DNA of 64,000 nucleotides from Citrobacter freundii (GCF_029717145.1 NZ_CP099222.1:992001-1056000), one strand, 5' to 3'; positions 33,366 through 44,396 are shown, counted from the stretch's first letter. Notes: a model not told the origin generated them from the sequence alone. Numbers and translations: made by a program.

Positions 33366-33502
33366 TCTTCTCCGAAATAATCCCCAGCACCATCTCTCTT
33401 TTTCTGAATCAAACTTCTAAAACAATCCTCAATTCGCTGTCAGCGACAAAATCAATCAATTACGATAAAGTAACGTCTGGTCATTCGGCTTGTGAGAAGA
33501 CG

Positions 33503-34069
33503 ATGTACGAACGTTATGCGGGTTTGATTTTTGATATGGATGGCACCATTCTCGATACCGAGCCAACGCACCGTAAAGCGTGGCATGAGGTGTTAGGGCG
33601 TCATGGGCTCCGTTTTGACGAGCAGGCCATGGTCGCACTCAACGGTTCCCCAACGTGGCGTATTGCACAGTCGGTCATTGAACTGAATCATGCCGATCTC
33701 GATCCCCACGCGCTGGCGCGTGAAAAAACCGACAGCGTTAAAAGCATGCTGTTGGATAGCGTTCAGCCATTGCCGCTTATTGATGTTGTTAAAGCCTGGC
33801 ATGGTCGTCGGCCTATGTCGGTCGGTACCGGGAGCGAAAGTGCCATTGCAGAGGCGCTGCTCGCGCATTTAGGGCTACGTCACTATTTTGATGCCGTCGT
33901 CGCAGCTGACCACGTACAACGCCATAAACCCGCACCTGACACGTTTTTACTGTGTGCCGAGCGTATGGGCGTTGTCCCGACTCAATGCGTGGTATTTGAA
34001 GACGCTGACTTCGGCCTGCAGGCTGCACGTGCGGCCGGTATGGATGCCGTGGATGTCCGGTTATTGTGA
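33503..34069 (+). CDS. yqaB: YqaB, fructose-1-phosphate phosphatase
   Basis: A 188-residue HAD hydrolase with the nucleophile motif DMDGTILD near residue 11, a GTGSES motif II and a VFEDADFG motif IV. In E. coli it dephosphorylates fructose 1-phosphate and 6-phosphogluconate. It overlaps yqaA (GTGA), so the two are probably coupled. Confidence 0.94.
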   Translation: MYERYAGLIFDMDGTILDTEPTHRKAWHEVLGRHGLRFDEQAMVALNGSPTWRIAQSVIELNHADLDPHALAREKTDSVKSMLLDSVQPLPLIDVVKAWHGRRPMSVGTGSESAIAEALLAHLGLRHYFDAVVAADHVQRHKPAPDTFLLCAERMGVVPTQCVVFEDADFGLQAARAAGMDAVDVRLL

Positions 34070-34494
34070 GTGATGGACTGTCACTCCTGTCACTGTTTGC
34101 CAGCAGTTTCCTCAGCGCCACGCTGTTACCTGGAAATTCTGAAGTTGTTTTAGTGGCTCTGCTGGTTTCCGGAGTGAGTCATCCCTGGGTCTTAGTCTTA
34201 ACAGCAACAATGGGTAATAGCCTTGGAGGGTTAACTAACGTTATCCTTGGGCGTTTCTTCCCGTTACGTAAAACGTCACGATGGCAAGAGAAAGCGATGG
34301 GGTGGCTGCAGCGCTATGGCGCTGTCACACTATTATTAAGCTGGATGCCGGTTGTGGGGGATTTGCTGTGCCTGCTAGCGGGATGGATGCGCATCTCGTG
34401 GGGGCCAGTACTCTTTTTTTTATGCCTTGGCAAAGCGTTGCGTTATGTTGTGGTCGCAGCGGTTACGACGCAGGGCATTATGTGGTGGCACTAA
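34066..34494 (+). CDS. yqaA: YqaA, DedA-like inner membrane protein
   Basis: A 142-residue membrane protein of the SNARE-associated/DedA-like superfamily, with GNSEVVL near the N-terminus and about four hydrophobic segments. The start is GTG at 34066, overlapping the yqaB stop. Function is not established; the E. coli protein has the same length. Confidence 0.92.
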   Translation: MSDGLSLLSLFASSFLSATLLPGNSEVVLVALLVSGVSHPWVLVLTATMGNSLGGLTNVILGRFFPLRKTSRWQEKAMGWLQRYGAVTLLLSWMPVVGDLLCLLAGWMRISWGPVLFFLCLGKALRYVVVAAVTTQGIMWWH

Positions 34495-34544
34495 TTGTGT
34501 TGTGGAAATGCCTGTAGGGTAACCAATACTATGATGCTAATTAA

Positions 34545-36128
<1,584 letters not shown>

Positions 36129-36136
36129 TACAAAAG

Positions 36137-36209
36137 AAAAAGGCCACTCGGGAGTGGCCAAAATTTCATCTCTGAAACCAGGGATGATGATAACAAATGC
36201 GCGTCTTTC
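36137..36209 (-). ncRNA. micA: MicA sRNA
   Basis: Sigma-E-dependent, Hfq-binding small RNA that represses ompA. The minus-strand sequence starts GAAAGACGCGCATTTGTTAT, the known MicA seed region, and ends with the terminator stem GGCCACTCC/GGAGTGGCC (one mismatched base from E. coli) followed by a T run. It lies between gshA and luxS and opposes the luxS leader, as in E. coli. Confidence 0.93.
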
Positions 36210-36214
36210 ATATA

Positions 36215-36247
36215 CTCAGACTCGCCCCGGAACAAAGAGTTCAGATT
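36215..36247 (-). promoter_or_regulatory. Sigma-E promoter of micA
   Basis: On the minus strand TGAACTC, a 16-bp spacer and TCTGA precede the MicA start by about 6 nt, fitting the sigma-E consensus (GGAACTT-N16-TCTGA) with two mismatches in the -35. Confidence 0.7.
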
Positions 36248-36277
36248 ATTTTTAAAAATTTTATCGGAGGTGGCTAA

Positions 36278-36793
36278 ATGCCGTTGTTAGATAGTTTTAC
36301 TGTCGATCACACCCGGATGGAAGCTCCCGCAGTCCGGGTTGCAAAAACGATGAACACCCCGCATGGCGACGCCATCACCGTGTTTGATCTGCGTTTCTGC
36401 ATTCCGAACAAAGAAGTGATGCCTGAAAAAGGGATCCACACGTTGGAACACCTGTTTGCCGGGTTTATGCGTAACCACCTTAACGGTAATGGCGTTGAGA
36501 TTATCGATATCTCTCCAATGGGCTGCCGTACTGGCTTCTACATGAGCCTGATTGGTACGCCGGACGAACAGCGCGTGGCTGACGCCTGGAAAGCGGCGAT
36601 GGCTGACGTGCTGAAAGTGCAGGATCAAAATCAGATCCCGGAACTGAACGTCTACCAGTGTGGAACGTATCAAATGCATTCGCTGAGCGAAGCGCAGGAA
36701 ATTGCCCGTCATATTCTGGAACATGACGTACGCGTTAACAGTAATGAAGAGTTGGCGCTGCCGAAAGAAAAATTGCAGGAACTGCATATTTAG
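36278..36793 (+). CDS. luxS: LuxS, S-ribosylhomocysteine lyase
   Basis: Converts S-ribosylhomocysteine to homocysteine and the autoinducer-2 precursor DPD. The 171-residue protein has the metal ligands in HTLEHLFAG (His54, His58) and the catalytic cysteine in [13 protein letters not shown] precedes the start. A strong terminator follows. Confidence 0.97.
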   Translation: MPLLDSFTVDHTRMEAPAVRVAKTMNTPHGDAITVFDLRFCIPNKEVMPEKGIHTLEHLFAGFMRNHLNGNGVEIIDISPMGCRTGFYMSLIGTPDEQRVADAWKAAMADVLKVQDQNQIPELNVYQCGTYQMHSLSEAQEIARHILEHDVRVNSNEELALPKEKLQELHI

Positions 36794-36822
36794 TCTGATT
36801 TATTACGTTTTCCTGTTATTCG

Positions 36823-36853
36823 AAAACCCCGGCCTGCAACCGGGGTTTTTTAT
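36823..36853 (+). terminator. luxS terminator
   Basis: AAAACCCCGG and CCGGGGTTTT flank a short loop and a T-rich tail, 30 bp after luxS. Confidence 0.88.
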
Positions 36854-37122
36854 TATCATTTTTCCTTAGCCATATAATATTTATATTGCATTTGTTTGGT
36901 GAATATTATTTTGTGTTAATAACTAACAAGTTCGCAACGAATAAAACGTGAGCGAAGAAACAAAAATAAGGGCCAATAAGTAAACCTACCTCGCTGCGAT
37001 CACATAAAGAAAAAAACATAAACAGTTAACAGAAAAACATAATGGATTAGGCCAGATAAGATGTTTTAAAAATACCCTACGACAGAAACCGGTTACATTT
37101 TTGTATTGGCAAAGGAGTTTGT
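36854..37122 (+). other. A/T-rich leader before the GPH symporter operon
   Basis: With the luxS terminator this makes a 329-bp gap without a gene. The sequence is A/T-rich and holds an AscG-like operator near its right end and a good ribosome binding site (AAAGGAG, 37111-37117). I saw no open frame or RNA signature. This is the left junction of the accessory locus relative to E. coli. Confidence 0.6.
37085..37096. promoter_or_regulatory. AscG-like operator before the symporter gene
   Basis: GAAACCGGTTAC shares 11 of 12 bases with the asc operator at 11704-11715 and lies 27 bp before the start codon, where a repressor would block transcription. Confidence 0.65.
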
Positions 37123-38481
37123 ATGTCTACAGGGGACAAGATATCGATCAGGGAAAAGGTGGGGTACAGTCTGGGTGACGCGGCCAGCCACATCGTTTTT
37201 GACTCTTCGGTAGCAATTCTTGCGTATTTTTATACTGATATTTATGGTTTACCGCCTGCGGTAATGGGAACGATGTTTTTACTGGTCCGCTTGCTGGATG
37301 CGATTACCGATCCCATTATGGGGGCGATTGCCGATGCAACCTCCACGCGCTGGGGACGTTTTCGCCCATGGCTACTGGCGATTTGTGTACCCTTTGCCGT
37401 CAGCTGTGTGCTGGTTTATTCCATTCCTGATTTTTCCGACAGTGGAAAAGTGGTCTATGCGGTGGCGGCATATATCTTTATGACGCTGATGTATACAGCC
37501 ATTAATATTCCTTACTGCTCACTGGGTGCTGCGCTGACGTCCGACCCGCGTGAAAACCTGTCCTTGCAGTCATGGCGTTTTGCGATTACGCCAATCGGCG
37601 GTGCGCTGGGAACGGCGTTAATTTTACCGCTGGCAGATTATCTCTATCCTGGTGATAGAGCGACGGGGATTCAGGTTTCAATGGCTATCTTCGGCGTCAT
37701 TGGTTGTCTGATGTTTATCATCTGCTTTTTAACCACCAAAGAACGTGTGCAGCCGATCAAAGAGGAAAACCTCAATATTACCCGTGATGTAAAAATTTTA
37801 TTCAAGAATGAACAGTGGCGAATTTTATCTGTTTATAACTTTATGATGCTGGTTGCGGTGGTGCTGCGCGGTGGAGCGGTGGTTTACTACGTTAACACGG
37901 TGCTGAACAAAGGTGCTGATATTATTACCATCTTTATGCTGGGTAGCATGTTTGCCTCAATGCTGGGGTCGATACTTGCTAAACCCTTTGGTACCCGGTT
38001 CTGTAAAATCAAACTCTCTTTTTGGGTTAACTTACTCACAGCCGTATTTGGTGTGCTGTGCTTCTTTGTGCCGGTTCAGTATTGGATAGTTGTGCTTGCG
38101 GTTCATATTATTATTTCCATTATTCAGGGCGGTAATGGTGCTCTGCAATGGTCGATGATTACCGATGCGAATAATTACGGTGAATGGAAAACGCACCGTC
38201 GAATTACCGGAATGAACGTCGCAGCAAATATTTTTGTCATCAAATTGGGTGTTGCCGTTGGTGGTGCTATTTTGGGTTGGGTACTCGCAGCATTTGATTA
38301 TGCCTCAGGTAGTGCTGTGCAGTCCGCGTCTGCCGTACAGGGCGTTACGTTATTATTCACCATTATTCCTGCAATATTTTATATTCTGACGGCATTCTCT
38401 ATTAAATTCTATGGATTAACAGAAGCAAGAATGAATGGCATTGTCACCGACCTTAAAAGCGGTAAGTTTGCGCATTCCTGA
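37123..38481 (+). CDS. GPH-family sugar:cation symporter
   Basis: A 452-residue, 12-helix transporter of the glycoside-pentoside-hexuronide family (MelB/YicJ type). Family features include the N-terminal KVGYSLGDAASHIVF segment, RLLDAITDPIMGAIAD after helix 2 and NNYGEWKTHRRITGM in the second half. It resembles YicJ (xyloside transport) most by eye. It probably imports an unphosphorylated beta-glycoside together with a cation. It is the first gene of a likely operon with the porin and near the GH3 gene. The substrate cannot be read from sequence. Confidence 0.9.
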   Translation: MSTGDKISIREKVGYSLGDAASHIVFDSSVAILAYFYTDIYGLPPAVMGTMFLLVRLLDAITDPIMGAIADATSTRWGRFRPWLLAICVPFAVSCVLVYSIPDFSDSGKVVYAVAAYIFMTLMYTAINIPYCSLGAALTSDPRENLSLQSWRFAITPIGGALGTALILPLADYLYPGDRATGIQVSMAIFGVIGCLMFIICFLTTKERVQPIKEENLNITRDVKILFKNEQWRILSVYNFMMLVAVVLRGGAVVYYVNTVLNKGADIITIFMLGSMFASMLGSILAKPFGTRFCKIKLSFWVNLLTAVFGVLCFFVPVQYWIVVLAVHIIISIIQGGNGALQWSMITDANNYGEWKTHRRITGMNVAANIFVIKLGVAVGGAILGWVLAAFDYASGSAVQSASAVQGVTLLFTIIPAIFYILTAFSIKFYGLTEARMNGIVTDLKSGKFAHS

Positions 38482-38564
38482 TAATAACCAAAATATTGTA
38501 ATAGCAGGAGGATGAGATGTTTACGACATCTCATCTGGTATACATCAAACTTTAGGGATGAATA

Positions 38565-39935
38565 ATGAAAGCGAAATATTTGGCGCTGATGATCGGTGCT
38601 TGCTTATCTCAAAACCTGTGGGCTGCAAATAATAGTAGCATTGAGCAACGCCTTGCTGAACTGGAGCAGCGTGTTATTCGCGCAGAACAGCGGGCAACTG
38701 ACGCCGAGTCGCAGGTTCAGTCGCTACAGCAACAACAGGTAGCGGCAGCACCTACGGTGAAAGTTGAATCAGCCGAACCCGTCGCAGCAGGCGCTAACCC
38801 ACCAAAACTGACGTTATCCGGATTCAGCGATATTAAATTCTACGGTGATGTGGAGTTTAATATGGATGCTGCCAGTCGTTCCGGTAGCCTGACATCAATG
38901 CGCACCTCCGCCAACAAAGACTGGGCGCCGGGAACCAATGAGCGCTGGGATATCAACGGACGTCTGCTACTGGGATTTGATGGCTACCAGCGGCTGAACA
39001 ACGGTAACTTTGCCGGTTTCTCGGTCCAACCGCTGGCTGATCTGACCGGCAAAATGAATCTCGATGATGCGGTCTTCTTCTTTGGGCGTGAGAACGACTG
39101 GAAAATTAAGGTCGGGCGCTTTGAAGCCTATGATATGTTCCCGCTGAATCAGGATACCTTTGTTGAGTATTCGGGGAATACGGCGAATGACCTCTACAGT
39201 GACGGCTACGGCTACATCTATATGATGAAAGAGGGGCGTGGACGTAGCGACAGTGGCGGTAACTTCCTGCTGAGTAAAACCATCGATAACTGGTATTTTG
39301 AAGTGAATACGCTGCTGGAAAATGGCAGTACGTTGTTCTCCGAGAAGCAGTATCACGGCATGGATTTAACCAGCGATAAAAATGTGGCCTATGTTCGACC
39401 GGTTATCGCCTGGCAAAATGGCCGCTTCTCCACGGCGCTGGCGATGGAAAGTAATGTCGTGAATAACGCCTATGGTTATTACGATAACGGCAAGTGGATC
39501 GATCAGTCAGATCGTACGGGCTATGGTTTTACCATGACCTGGAACGGACAAAAAACCGATCCTGAAGAGGGGGCTGTTATTAACCTCAACACGGCGTATA
39601 TGGACGCGACCGATGAAACCGACTTTACTGCCGGGGTGAATGCGTTATGGCATCGCTTTGAACTGGGTTACATCTATGCGCATAACAAAATTGAAGCGTT
39701 CAACGCGACCAATATTGATGCCGTGTGTGAAGATGACTGCTGGATCACCGATCCAGGCAATTATGATATCCACACCATCCATGCCTCATATTTATTCCCC
39801 AACGTCATGGATATGAAAAACTTTAATATCTATCTCGGTGCTTATGCCTCATGGGTCGAGGCCGATCCACATAATGGCGACAGCAGTGAAGATGCGCGTT
39901 ACGGCGGACGTCTGAGATTCAAATATTACTTCTGA
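38565..39935 (+). CDS. Carbohydrate porin, RafY-like
   Basis: A 456-residue outer-membrane protein. A signal peptide (about residues 1-20, ending NLWA before ANNSS) is followed by an N-terminal coiled coil (IEQRLAELEQRVIRAEQRA), a glutamine-rich linker and a beta-barrel ending in the aromatic terminus RFKYYF. The coiled coil plus barrel is the layout of ScrY/RafY glycoporins. It lies 83 bp after the symporter and is closed by a strong terminator. It presumably lets the glycoside through the outer membrane. The family match is by recall and layout. Confidence 0.82.
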   Translation: MKAKYLALMIGACLSQNLWAANNSSIEQRLAELEQRVIRAEQRATDAESQVQSLQQQQVAAAPTVKVESAEPVAAGANPPKLTLSGFSDIKFYGDVEFNMDAASRSGSLTSMRTSANKDWAPGTNERWDINGRLLLGFDGYQRLNNGNFAGFSVQPLADLTGKMNLDDAVFFFGRENDWKIKVGRFEAYDMFPLNQDTFVEYSGNTANDLYSDGYGYIYMMKEGRGRSDSGGNFLLSKTIDNWYFEVNTLLENGSTLFSEKQYHGMDLTSDKNVAYVRPVIAWQNGRFSTALAMESNVVNNAYGYYDNGKWIDQSDRTGYGFTMTWNGQKTDPEEGAVINLNTAYMDATDETDFTAGVNALWHRFELGYIYAHNKIEAFNATNIDAVCEDDCWITDPGNYDIHTIHASYLFPNVMDMKNFNIYLGAYASWVEADPHNGDSSEDARYGGRLRFKYYF

Positions 39936-39941
39936 TAATCA

Positions 39942-39972
39942 CAAGGCCCATCAACGATGGGCCTTGTTTTAT
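39942..39972 (+). terminator. Terminator between porin and GH3 genes
   Basis: AAGGCCCAT, a 5-nt loop and ATGGGCCTT are followed by GTTTTATTT, seven bases after the porin stop codon. Confidence 0.85.
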
Positions 39973-40013
39973 TTCAGTACAGAATAAGGCAATGGACACA
40001 GGGCTTCTCAATT

Positions 40014-42791
40014 ATGCATTTGAATTTTATGGGTAAACCGCTTGACGGGTTTAGCGAGTTTGCCACGATTGTTGCGGCACAAGGGGCGGTACTACTTAAA
40101 AATGATCATGCGGTGCTTCCCCTGCGCCCTGAGGATACTATTGCGCTGTTTGGGCGCACGCAGATTGATTATTACCGCAGTGGGACAGGGTCGGGCGGGG
40201 CCGTTAACGTTGTCGCGCAATGTCACTTACTACAGGCTTTGCGCGAACGCTGTTCTGCACGGTTAAACCCCGTGCTGGCGCAGAAGTATGAGCAATGGGT
40301 CGGTGAAAATCCGTTTGATAACGGCGGCGGCGGTTGGGCACAGGAACCCTGGTTTCAACAAGAGATGCCGCTGCAGGAAGGCGAAGTGGCGCAGGCGAAG
40401 ACGATATCGCAAAAGGCCGTTGTGGTTATTGGTCGAACCGCTGGAGAAGATAAAGACAATGCCGATGTTGCTGGCGGATATCGACTGACCCCTGACGAAT
40501 TTTCTCTGCTGGCCTGCGTCTGTCGTCACTTTAACGATGTGATAGTCGTACTCAATATTTCTTCTATTATCGACATGTCGTGGGTTGAGACCCCGGAATT
40601 ACGCGGGCGAATTGGGGCGATACTATGCGCCTGGCACGGTGGTGCGTTTGGCGCACAGGCCGTCGCCGCGTTATTGTGCGGCGAGATCACGCCCTGCGGA
40701 AAACTGACCGACAGTATTGCGTACTCACTGGAGGATTACCCCTCTGCCTCCTGCTGGGGAAGCGACAGACAGAATATTTATCAGGAAGATATTTATGTCG
40801 GTTATCGTTATTTCGAAACGTTTTGCCCTCAGCGCGTGCAGTATCCCTTTGGCTTTGGGCTTTCCTATACGTCATTTACCCTTGAGGTTATCTCTGCGGA
40901 GGTGATTACCGATCCCCTCAGCTTTCAATTAAGCGTTGCGGTGCAGAATACGGGCGAAACCTGGGCGGGGAGTGAGGTTGTTCAAGTCTATCTGCAAGCA
41001 CCGCAAGGCGCGCTGGGTAAGCCCTCGCGCGTGCTGGTTGCCTTTGGTAAAACCCATCTCCTGCAACCGGGAGAGCGTGAAATTATTGATCTGGCGATCC
41101 CTGGCGAGCGTCTGACATCGTGGGATGACAGCGGGGATAGCGGTCATCCGCACTGTTGGTTACTGGAAGCGGGCGGGTATTGTTTGTTCGTCGGTAACAG
41201 CGTGCGTGACCTCCAGCCGGTTAGCTTCGCGGGGCGTGAAGAGCTCATCGTGCCATCCGTCCAGGTTTTCTCCCGCCATGAACAGGCGCTGGCGCCCAGC
41301 GTGGCGTTCTCCCGCCTACGGCCTGGTCGTCATCAACAGGGGAGCTGGTTAGAGGCATGGGAGGACACGCCGCGCCGCTCTTTCTCCTTACGCGATCGTA
41401 TCTTATCGCGTTTACCTCCCGCGCAGCCGTTGACCGGCAACAAAGGCATCCATTTCAGCGATGTTGTGCAAGGCCATCGTTGTCTGGAGACATTTCTGGC
41501 CCAGCTTTCCGTGGAGGAATTGGCCTGTCTGGTGCGCGGAGAGGGGATGTGTAGTCTCAAAGTGACGCCCGGCGTGGCATCTGCATTTGGCGGAGTGACC
41601 GACAGTCTGCGAGAAAAAGGGATACCCGTGGCGTCTACGGCGGATGGTCCATCGGGTATCCGCATGGATAATGGCGCAAAAGCCACGTTGCTTCCCAGTG
41701 GGACGTTGCTGGCCTGCACATGGGATCCGGTGCTGGTTGAGCGCCTGTATATGATGGAAGGAAAGGAGCTACAGCAAAATCACATTGATGTTCTGCTGGG
41801 GCCGGGTCTGAATATTCACCGTCATCCACTGAACGGGCGCAACTTTGAATATTATTCGGAGGACCCTTTAGTGACAGGCATGATGGCTGCTGCGATGACG
41901 CGAGGTATTCGCGCTGGCGGGGGCATTGCGACGCTGAAACATTTTGCCTGTAACAGTCAGGAGTTTTCCCGCGCCCAGGTTGATGCGGTGGTCTCGGCCA
42001 GGGCGTTACGTGAAATCTATCTGAAGGGATTTGAATATGCCGTCAAACACGGTGGCGCGAGTGCGGTGATGACCGCCTATAACCCCGTCAATGCGCACTG
42101 GTCTGCTGCGAATTATTGCCTGAACACGACAATATTACGCGACGATTGGGGATTTCAGGGCATTGTGATGACGGACTGGTGGGCAAAAATGAACGATCCT
42201 GTCACTGCGGGGGAGGCGAGTGTTAACAACACGGCGGCGATGATCCGCGCGCAAAATGACCTCTATATGGTGGTCAATAACAACGGTGCGGAGATTAATG
42301 CCGGTGATGACAATACGCTCTCAGCGCTGGAGGACGGAACGCTGACGCTGGGGGAACTGCAACGTTGTGCCCGTAATATTCTGAGTTTTCTCCTGTCTAC
42401 GCAGGTAGCTAAACGGGGAGACGTGCCGCGGGTAACCAGGGCTAAATTCCATGCGGATGCTATGCTGGCGGATAGGGGAGCTATCAAGGTAGCGTCGGTA
42501 TCACGGCTGCGCTACAGCGGAGAGAGGGTGATTAGCCTTGAGAAGGATGCGACCTACGATCTGCTGCTCAGCGCGTCATCGGCGGGGCTGGCGTTAGCCC
42601 AGACTGGATGCAACTTACTGCTCAATGGCTGCGTGGTCGCCACGATCCAGACCCACGGGGCGCTGGGGAAGCAGATTACGCAGAAGCTATGCCGCATCGA
42701 TATGACGGCGGGTAACTATCTGTTGCAGTTTGAGGCGACCAAACCGGGCATGGTGATCGACTGGCTTGAGTTCAGACAGGTAACGGATTAG
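40014..42791 (+). CDS. Family 3 beta-glycosidase with inverted domain order
   Basis: A 925-residue glycoside hydrolase without a signal peptide, so probably cytoplasmic. The usual C-terminal GH3 domain comes first (AAQGAVLLKNDHAVLPL to about 290). A fibronectin III-like segment follows (YPFGFGLSYTSFTLE, about 280-385), then the catalytic barrel (about 500-800). The barrel contains the KHFACN signature (Lys642-His643) and the nucleophile Asp721 in GIVMTDWW. A C-terminal region of about 120 residues is unassigned. This order is known from some Ruminococcus and Butyrivibrio enzymes. I chose ATG 40014, because the earlier in-frame ATG at 39957 lies inside the porin terminator stem. Confidence 0.88.
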   Translation: MHLNFMGKPLDGFSEFATIVAAQGAVLLKNDHAVLPLRPEDTIALFGRTQIDYYRSGTGSGGAVNVVAQCHLLQALRERCSARLNPVLAQKYEQWVGENPFDNGGGGWAQEPWFQQEMPLQEGEVAQAKTISQKAVVVIGRTAGEDKDNADVAGGYRLTPDEFSLLACVCRHFNDVIVVLNISSIIDMSWVETPELRGRIGAILCAWHGGAFGAQAVAALLCGEITPCGKLTDSIAYSLEDYPSASCWGSDRQNIYQEDIYVGYRYFETFCPQRVQYPFGFGLSYTSFTLEVISAEVITDPLSFQLSVAVQNTGETWAGSEVVQVYLQAPQGALGKPSRVLVAFGKTHLLQPGEREIIDLAIPGERLTSWDDSGDSGHPHCWLLEAGGYCLFVGNSVRDLQPVSFAGREELIVPSVQVFSRHEQALAPSVAFSRLRPGRHQQGSWLEAWEDTPRRSFSLRDRILSRLPPAQPLTGNKGIHFSDVVQGHRCLETFLAQLSVEELACLVRGEGMCSLKVTPGVASAFGGVTDSLREKGIPVASTADGPSGIRMDNGAKATLLPSGTLLACTWDPVLVERLYMMEGKELQQNHIDVLLGPGLNIHRHPLNGRNFEYYSEDPLVTGMMAAAMTRGIRAGGGIATLKHFACNSQEFSRAQVDAVVSARALREIYLKGFEYAVKHGGASAVMTAYNPVNAHWSAANYCLNTTILRDDWGFQGIVMTDWWAKMNDPVTAGEASVNNTAAMIRAQNDLYMVVNNNGAEINAGDDNTLSALEDGTLTLGELQRCARNILSFLLSTQVAKRGDVPRVTRAKFHADAMLADRGAIKVASVSRLRYSGERVISLEKDATYDLLLSASSAGLALAQTGCNLLLNGCVVATIQTHGALGKQITQKLCRIDMTAGNYLLQFEATKPGMVIDWLEFRQVTD

Positions 42792-42808
42792 CAATCTGGT
42801 ATGTAATA

Positions 42809-42832
42809 AAAAGGGATCCGCAGATCCCTTTA
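42809..42832. terminator. Bidirectional terminator between GH3 and emrB
   Basis: AAAGGGATC and GATCCCTTT flank a 4-nt loop, with A/T on both sides, between two convergent genes. Confidence 0.75.
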
Positions 42833-42841
42833 AACATTGAG

Positions 42842-44380
42842 TTAGTGCGCTCCACCGCCGCCGCCGCCCGCGCCGAATGGCGGTTTGGCGAACCACACCA
42901 GGCTGAGCAGTAGGATGAATATCCCCGCCGACATCCAGAAGATTTCGTTGGCGGAAATTATCAGCCCCTGATTGGTAATTTGCTGCGCTAGCCAGCCGGA
43001 GGCCTGCTGCTGGGTCATCCCAAGATCCTGCAACTGGCTATACATCGCCTGTGCATTAGGGTTGTAGGGGTTTACTGACTCCGTCAACTGCGCGTGATGT
43101 AGCGACTCACGGCTAGTCCACATCGTTGTGGTAATCGATGTGCCGATTGAGCCTGCCAGCGTTCGCGTAAAGTTAGACAAGCTTGACGCCGCTGCCAGAC
43201 GCTCAGGCGGTAAGCCAGACAGCGTGATGGTGGTCAGTGGCATAAAGAAGCAGGCTACGGCGAACCCCTGAATAAATTGCGGCCAGGCCGATGCGCCAAA
43301 ATCCATACCGGGTTCGAACGTCCACGCGCGCCAGTAGAAACAGACGGCATACATAATAAAACTAAATGTGACCAGCCGACGCATATCCAGCTTGTGGGCG
43401 AAACGACCAATAATCGGCGACAGGATCACCGGGATTATCCCCACCGGTGCGGAGGCCAGGCCTGCCCAGGTCGCTGTATATCCGTAGACCTCCTGCAACA
43501 ACTGCGGCAGCAGGACGATAGCGCCGAAGTAGAGCATATAGGCCAGGCTGATACACAGGCAGCCGATGGTAAAGTTTCGCGACTTAAACAGCGAGAGATC
43601 GACAATCGGGTTATCGTCGGTAAGCTCCCAGACAATCAGGAAGCTGATGGCTACCACGGCGACGACCGTCAGGATAATTATCTCCTGCGAGGCGAACCAG
43701 TCCAGCTCTTTACCGCGATCGAGCATAATCTGCAAACTGCCGATACCAACAACCAGCAGCGCCAGACCAATAGCGTCAATGCGTCGCTGTTCGGTACGGG
43801 TTTCCCGGCCGCGCAGGGTTTGTAGCGTCATCAACACCACCACCGCCCCGATCGGCACGTTAATGAAGAATATCCAGCCCCAGTGATAGTTGTCGCTGAT
43901 ATAGCCCCCGAGAATCGGGCCACAAATAGGGGCGACAATCACCGTCATCGACCACAGCGCGAGGGCGATAGAGCGTTTGGCGGGCGGATAGTTATTCAGT
44001 AACAGGCTTTGTGAAAGCGGAATTAATGGACCGGCGACAATCCCCTGAATCACGCGGAAGAAAATCAGCATGGTCAGGCTGTTGGACATCCCACACGCCC
44101 AGGACGCAATGACAAAGCCGATGGTGGACCACATGAACAGCTTTACTTCGCCAAAGCGTTTGGCCAGCCAGCCGGTGATCGGAATGGAGATAGCATTCGC
44201 CACCCCGAAAGAGGTGATCACCCAGGTCCCCTGGCTCAATGAAGAGCCAAGGTTCCCGGCAATAGTGGGGATCGCCACGTTAGCAATGGTGGAGTCCAGC
44301 ACCTGCATGAATGTCGCCAGTGACAACGCGATCGTCATAATGACGAGCTGCGCGCCTTCCAGCGGTTTTTGCTGTTGCAT
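42842..44380 (-). CDS. emrB: EmrB, multidrug efflux transporter
   Basis: DHA2-type, 14-helix proton antiporter that pumps hydrophobic compounds through EmrA and TolC. The 512 residues match E. coli. MFS motif C is visible (ICGPILGGYISDNY), and the terminus is the glycine run GAGGGGGGAH. I chose ATG 44380 (MQQQKPLEGAQ) over one three codons upstream, to match E. coli. It lies 16 bp after emrA. Confidence 0.96.
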   Translation of the reverse strand: MQQQKPLEGAQLVIMTIALSLATFMQVLDSTIANVAIPTIAGNLGSSLSQGTWVITSFGVANAISIPITGWLAKRFGEVKLFMWSTIGFVIASWACGMSNSLTMLIFFRVIQGIVAGPLIPLSQSLLLNNYPPAKRSIALALWSMTVIVAPICGPILGGYISDNYHWGWIFFINVPIGAVVVLMTLQTLRGRETRTEQRRIDAIGLALLVVGIGSLQIMLDRGKELDWFASQEIIILTVVAVVAISFLIVWELTDDNPIVDLSLFKSRNFTIGCLCISLAYMLYFGAIVLLPQLLQEVYGYTATWAGLASAPVGIIPVILSPIIGRFAHKLDMRRLVTFSFIMYAVCFYWRAWTFEPGMDFGASAWPQFIQGFAVACFFMPLTTITLSGLPPERLAAASSLSNFTRTLAGSIGTSITTTMWTSRESLHHAQLTESVNPYNPNAQAMYSQLQDLGMTQQQASGWLAQQITNQGLIISANEIFWMSAGIFILLLSLVWFAKPPFGAGGGGGGAH

Positions 44381-44396
44381 CACACGCACCTTTGAA

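Noticed and set aside
32873..33412. Minus-strand open frames with repeated [14 protein letters not shown] peptides
   Set aside because: They are translations of the antisense strand of the tRNA-Arg genes, not proteins.
36989..37004. Possible CRP site before the GPH symporter gene
   Set aside because: Only the right half (TCACA) fits; the left half has four mismatches of five.
37123..42791. Accessory locus as part of a prophage or integrative element
   Set aside because: No integrase, attachment repeats, transposase or phage genes at either edge; it looks like a simple chromosomal gene cassette.
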